Assembly: GCA_003648225.1 (NCBI GenBank)
Contig: QMOL01000129.1
Coordinates: forward strand, 1 to 8,046
DNA length: 8,046 nt
Reading direction: 5' to 3'
From: Chlamydiota bacterium
GTDB taxonomy: Bacteria > Auribacterota > UBA3054 > B51-G9
Below, piece after piece: positions 7,071-8,046 of this stretch. Each line of letters opens with the position of its first letter. Within the stretch, counting starts at the first letter, position 1. The notes under the pieces are model-generated. The model was not told where the DNA came from. It worked only from the letters and a program-made list of their open reading frames with translations, and searched no databases. Position numbers and translations under genes: made by a program.

Positions 7071-7103
7071 AATTGTTAACCGAGAATCTCTTTCAAAATA
7101 AAA

Positions 7104-8046
7104 TTATTTATTCATAAACATTTCAATATCCGCTTCTACTTCACCTATTCCGGCAATACCAAATTTCTCAATTAATACATTAGTAACATTTGGTGATAAG
7201 AAAGCAGGGAGTGTTGGTCCGAGATGAATATCTTTAATTCCGAGATAAAGTAATGCCAATAACACGATAACAGCTTTTTGTTCGTACCATGCAATATTAA
7301 ATTCAATAGGTAAATCATTAATATCGTTTAACTCAAAAACTTCTTTAAGTTTCAAAGCTATAACAACAAGTGAATAACTATCATTACATTGTCCGGCATC
7401 AAGAACACGCGGAATTCCGCCAATATCGCCCAGGTTTAATTTATTGTAGCGAAACTTTGCGCAACCGGCAGTTAAAATCACAGTATCTTTAGGAAGTTTT
7501 TCAGCGAATTCAGTATAATAATTTCTTGTTTTATGACGACCATCACAACCAGCCATTACAAAAAACTTTTTGATAGCTCCGGATTTTACTGCATCAACAA
7601 CTTTGTCGGCAAGTTGAATAACCTGATTATGAGCAAACCCGCCTACAATATCTCCATTTTCAATTTCAACAGGCGGTTCACATGTTTTTGCCAATTCAAT
7701 AATTTGCGAAAAATCTTTACTTTTTCCTTCTTCTCTTTCAGGAATATGTATTGAACCTGGAAAGCCTGCTGATCCTGTTGTAAATATTTTACCGGCATAT
7801 TTTGCATCTTGTTTTGGTGGAACGATACAATTTGTAGTAAAAAGAATTGGACCATTAAAAGTTTCAAACTCTTCTTTTTGCTGCCACCACGCATTACCAT
7901 AATTACCTATTAAATGGGAATACTTTTTGAATGCAGGATAAGAATTTCCAGGCAACATTTCTCCGTGAGTATAAACATCCACTCCTGTTCCGGCAGTTTG
8001 AATAAGTAACTCTTCCATATCTTTCAAATCATGTCCGCTAATCAAA
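7104..8046 (-). CDS. hcp: Hybrid cluster protein / hydroxylamine reductase, 5' truncated
   Basis: The C-terminal 313 residues or so of Hcp, a cytoplasmic iron-sulfur enzyme with a [4Fe-2O-2S] hybrid cluster that reduces hydroxylamine in vitro and is now regarded as an NO reductase used against nitrosative stress, often with reductase Hcr. The frame runs off the window end; the codon at 8045-8043 is TTG in the leucine of LISGHDLKD, not a start. Every hybrid-cluster ligand is visible (numbered from that leucine): H5 in SGHD, E29 in THGEML, C73 in TTNC, C167 in AGCDGR (the persulfide cysteine), C195 in TAGCAKFRYN, C220 in AGQCND, and E255 and K257 in WYEQK. These match the Desulfovibrio vulgaris ligands (H244, E268, C312, C406, C434, C459, E494, K496) with a constant offset of 239, so the region has no internal gaps relative to that protein and the full gene should be near 550 codons. 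The N-terminal cubane cysteines are off the window. It ends at a TAA (7106-7104) and faces the kinase-HAD gene, so it is a separate transcription unit. Confidence 0.96.
   Translation of the reverse strand, partial: LISGHDLKDMEELLIQTAGTGVDVYTHGEMLPGNSYPAFKKYSHLIGNYGNAWWQQKEEFETFNGPILFTTNCIVPPKQDAKYAGKIFTTGSAGFPGSIHIPEREEGKSKDFSQIIELAKTCEPPVEIENGDIVGGFAHNQVIQLADKVVDAVKSGAIKKFFVMAGCDGRHKTRNYYTEFAEKLPKDTVILTAGCAKFRYNKLNLGDIGGIPRVLDAGQCNDSYSLVVIALKLKEVFELNDINDLPIEFNIAWYEQKAVIVLLALLYLGIKDIHLGPTLPAFLSPNVTNVLIEKFGIAGIGEVEADIEMFMNK

Larger units (their letters stand above)
6901..7103. other. Convergent intergenic region
   Basis: This gap of 203 bases lies between the kinase-HAD stop and the hcp stop, where the two genes face each other. 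A Shine-Dalgarno-like GAGGTG (6925-6930) is followed by no usable start, since GTG at 6928 runs only five codons. The strongest features are the hairpin at 7016-7037 and the AT palindrome at 7052-7070, listed separately. No gene is seen here. Confidence 0.5.

Overview
The window looks like part of a chromosome (or metagenome contig) from a Gram-negative, probably anaerobic or microaerophilic bacterium. The Bacteroidota or a neighbouring FCB/PVC phylum is the best guess, on three grounds. The translation starts have almost no Shine-Dalgarno sequence. Both secreted proteins have a signal peptide whose predicted cleavage leaves glutamine as the first mature residue (...FVA|QT, ...ILA|QT), a trait described for Bacteroidota. 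One protein carries a 'two-component regulator propeller' type domain, which is common there. This is inference; no rRNA or other marker gene is present.

Bases 1-4854 hold a tightly packed plus-strand gene set for using a sialic-acid-like sugar. It comprises the C-terminal end of a sodium:solute symporter (1-324, cut by the window edge), a DapA/NanA-family aldolase or lyase (335-1291), a secreted protein joining an N-terminal beta-propeller to an alpha/alpha-toroid domain (1288-3396, overlapping the lyase gene by ATGA), and a secreted BNR/Asp-box sialidase-like protein (3496-4854). A working model is that the two exported proteins release or trim a glycan outside the cytoplasm, the symporter imports the freed sugar acid, and the lyase cleaves it. 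The usual downstream enzymes (NanK of the ROK family, NanE, NagA, NagB) are not in the window, and the lyase has a changed pyruvate-binding motif, so the substrate may not be ordinary Neu5Ac.

Bases 5002-6900, after a 147-base gap, encode an unusual two-domain enzyme on the same strand: an HldE/RfaE-type PfkB sugar kinase fused to a HAD phosphatase. It may process a sugar phosphate linked to the same pathway, or belong to sugar-nucleotide synthesis.

Bases 7104-8046, on the minus strand, hold the C-terminal 313 residues or so of the hybrid cluster protein Hcp (hydroxylamine/NO reductase). All eight hybrid-cluster ligands are visible. It converges on the kinase gene, and a hairpin with an A-run on one side and a T-rich tail on the other (7016-7037) probably terminates transcription from both sides. 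No tRNA, rRNA, CRISPR array or mobile element was found.
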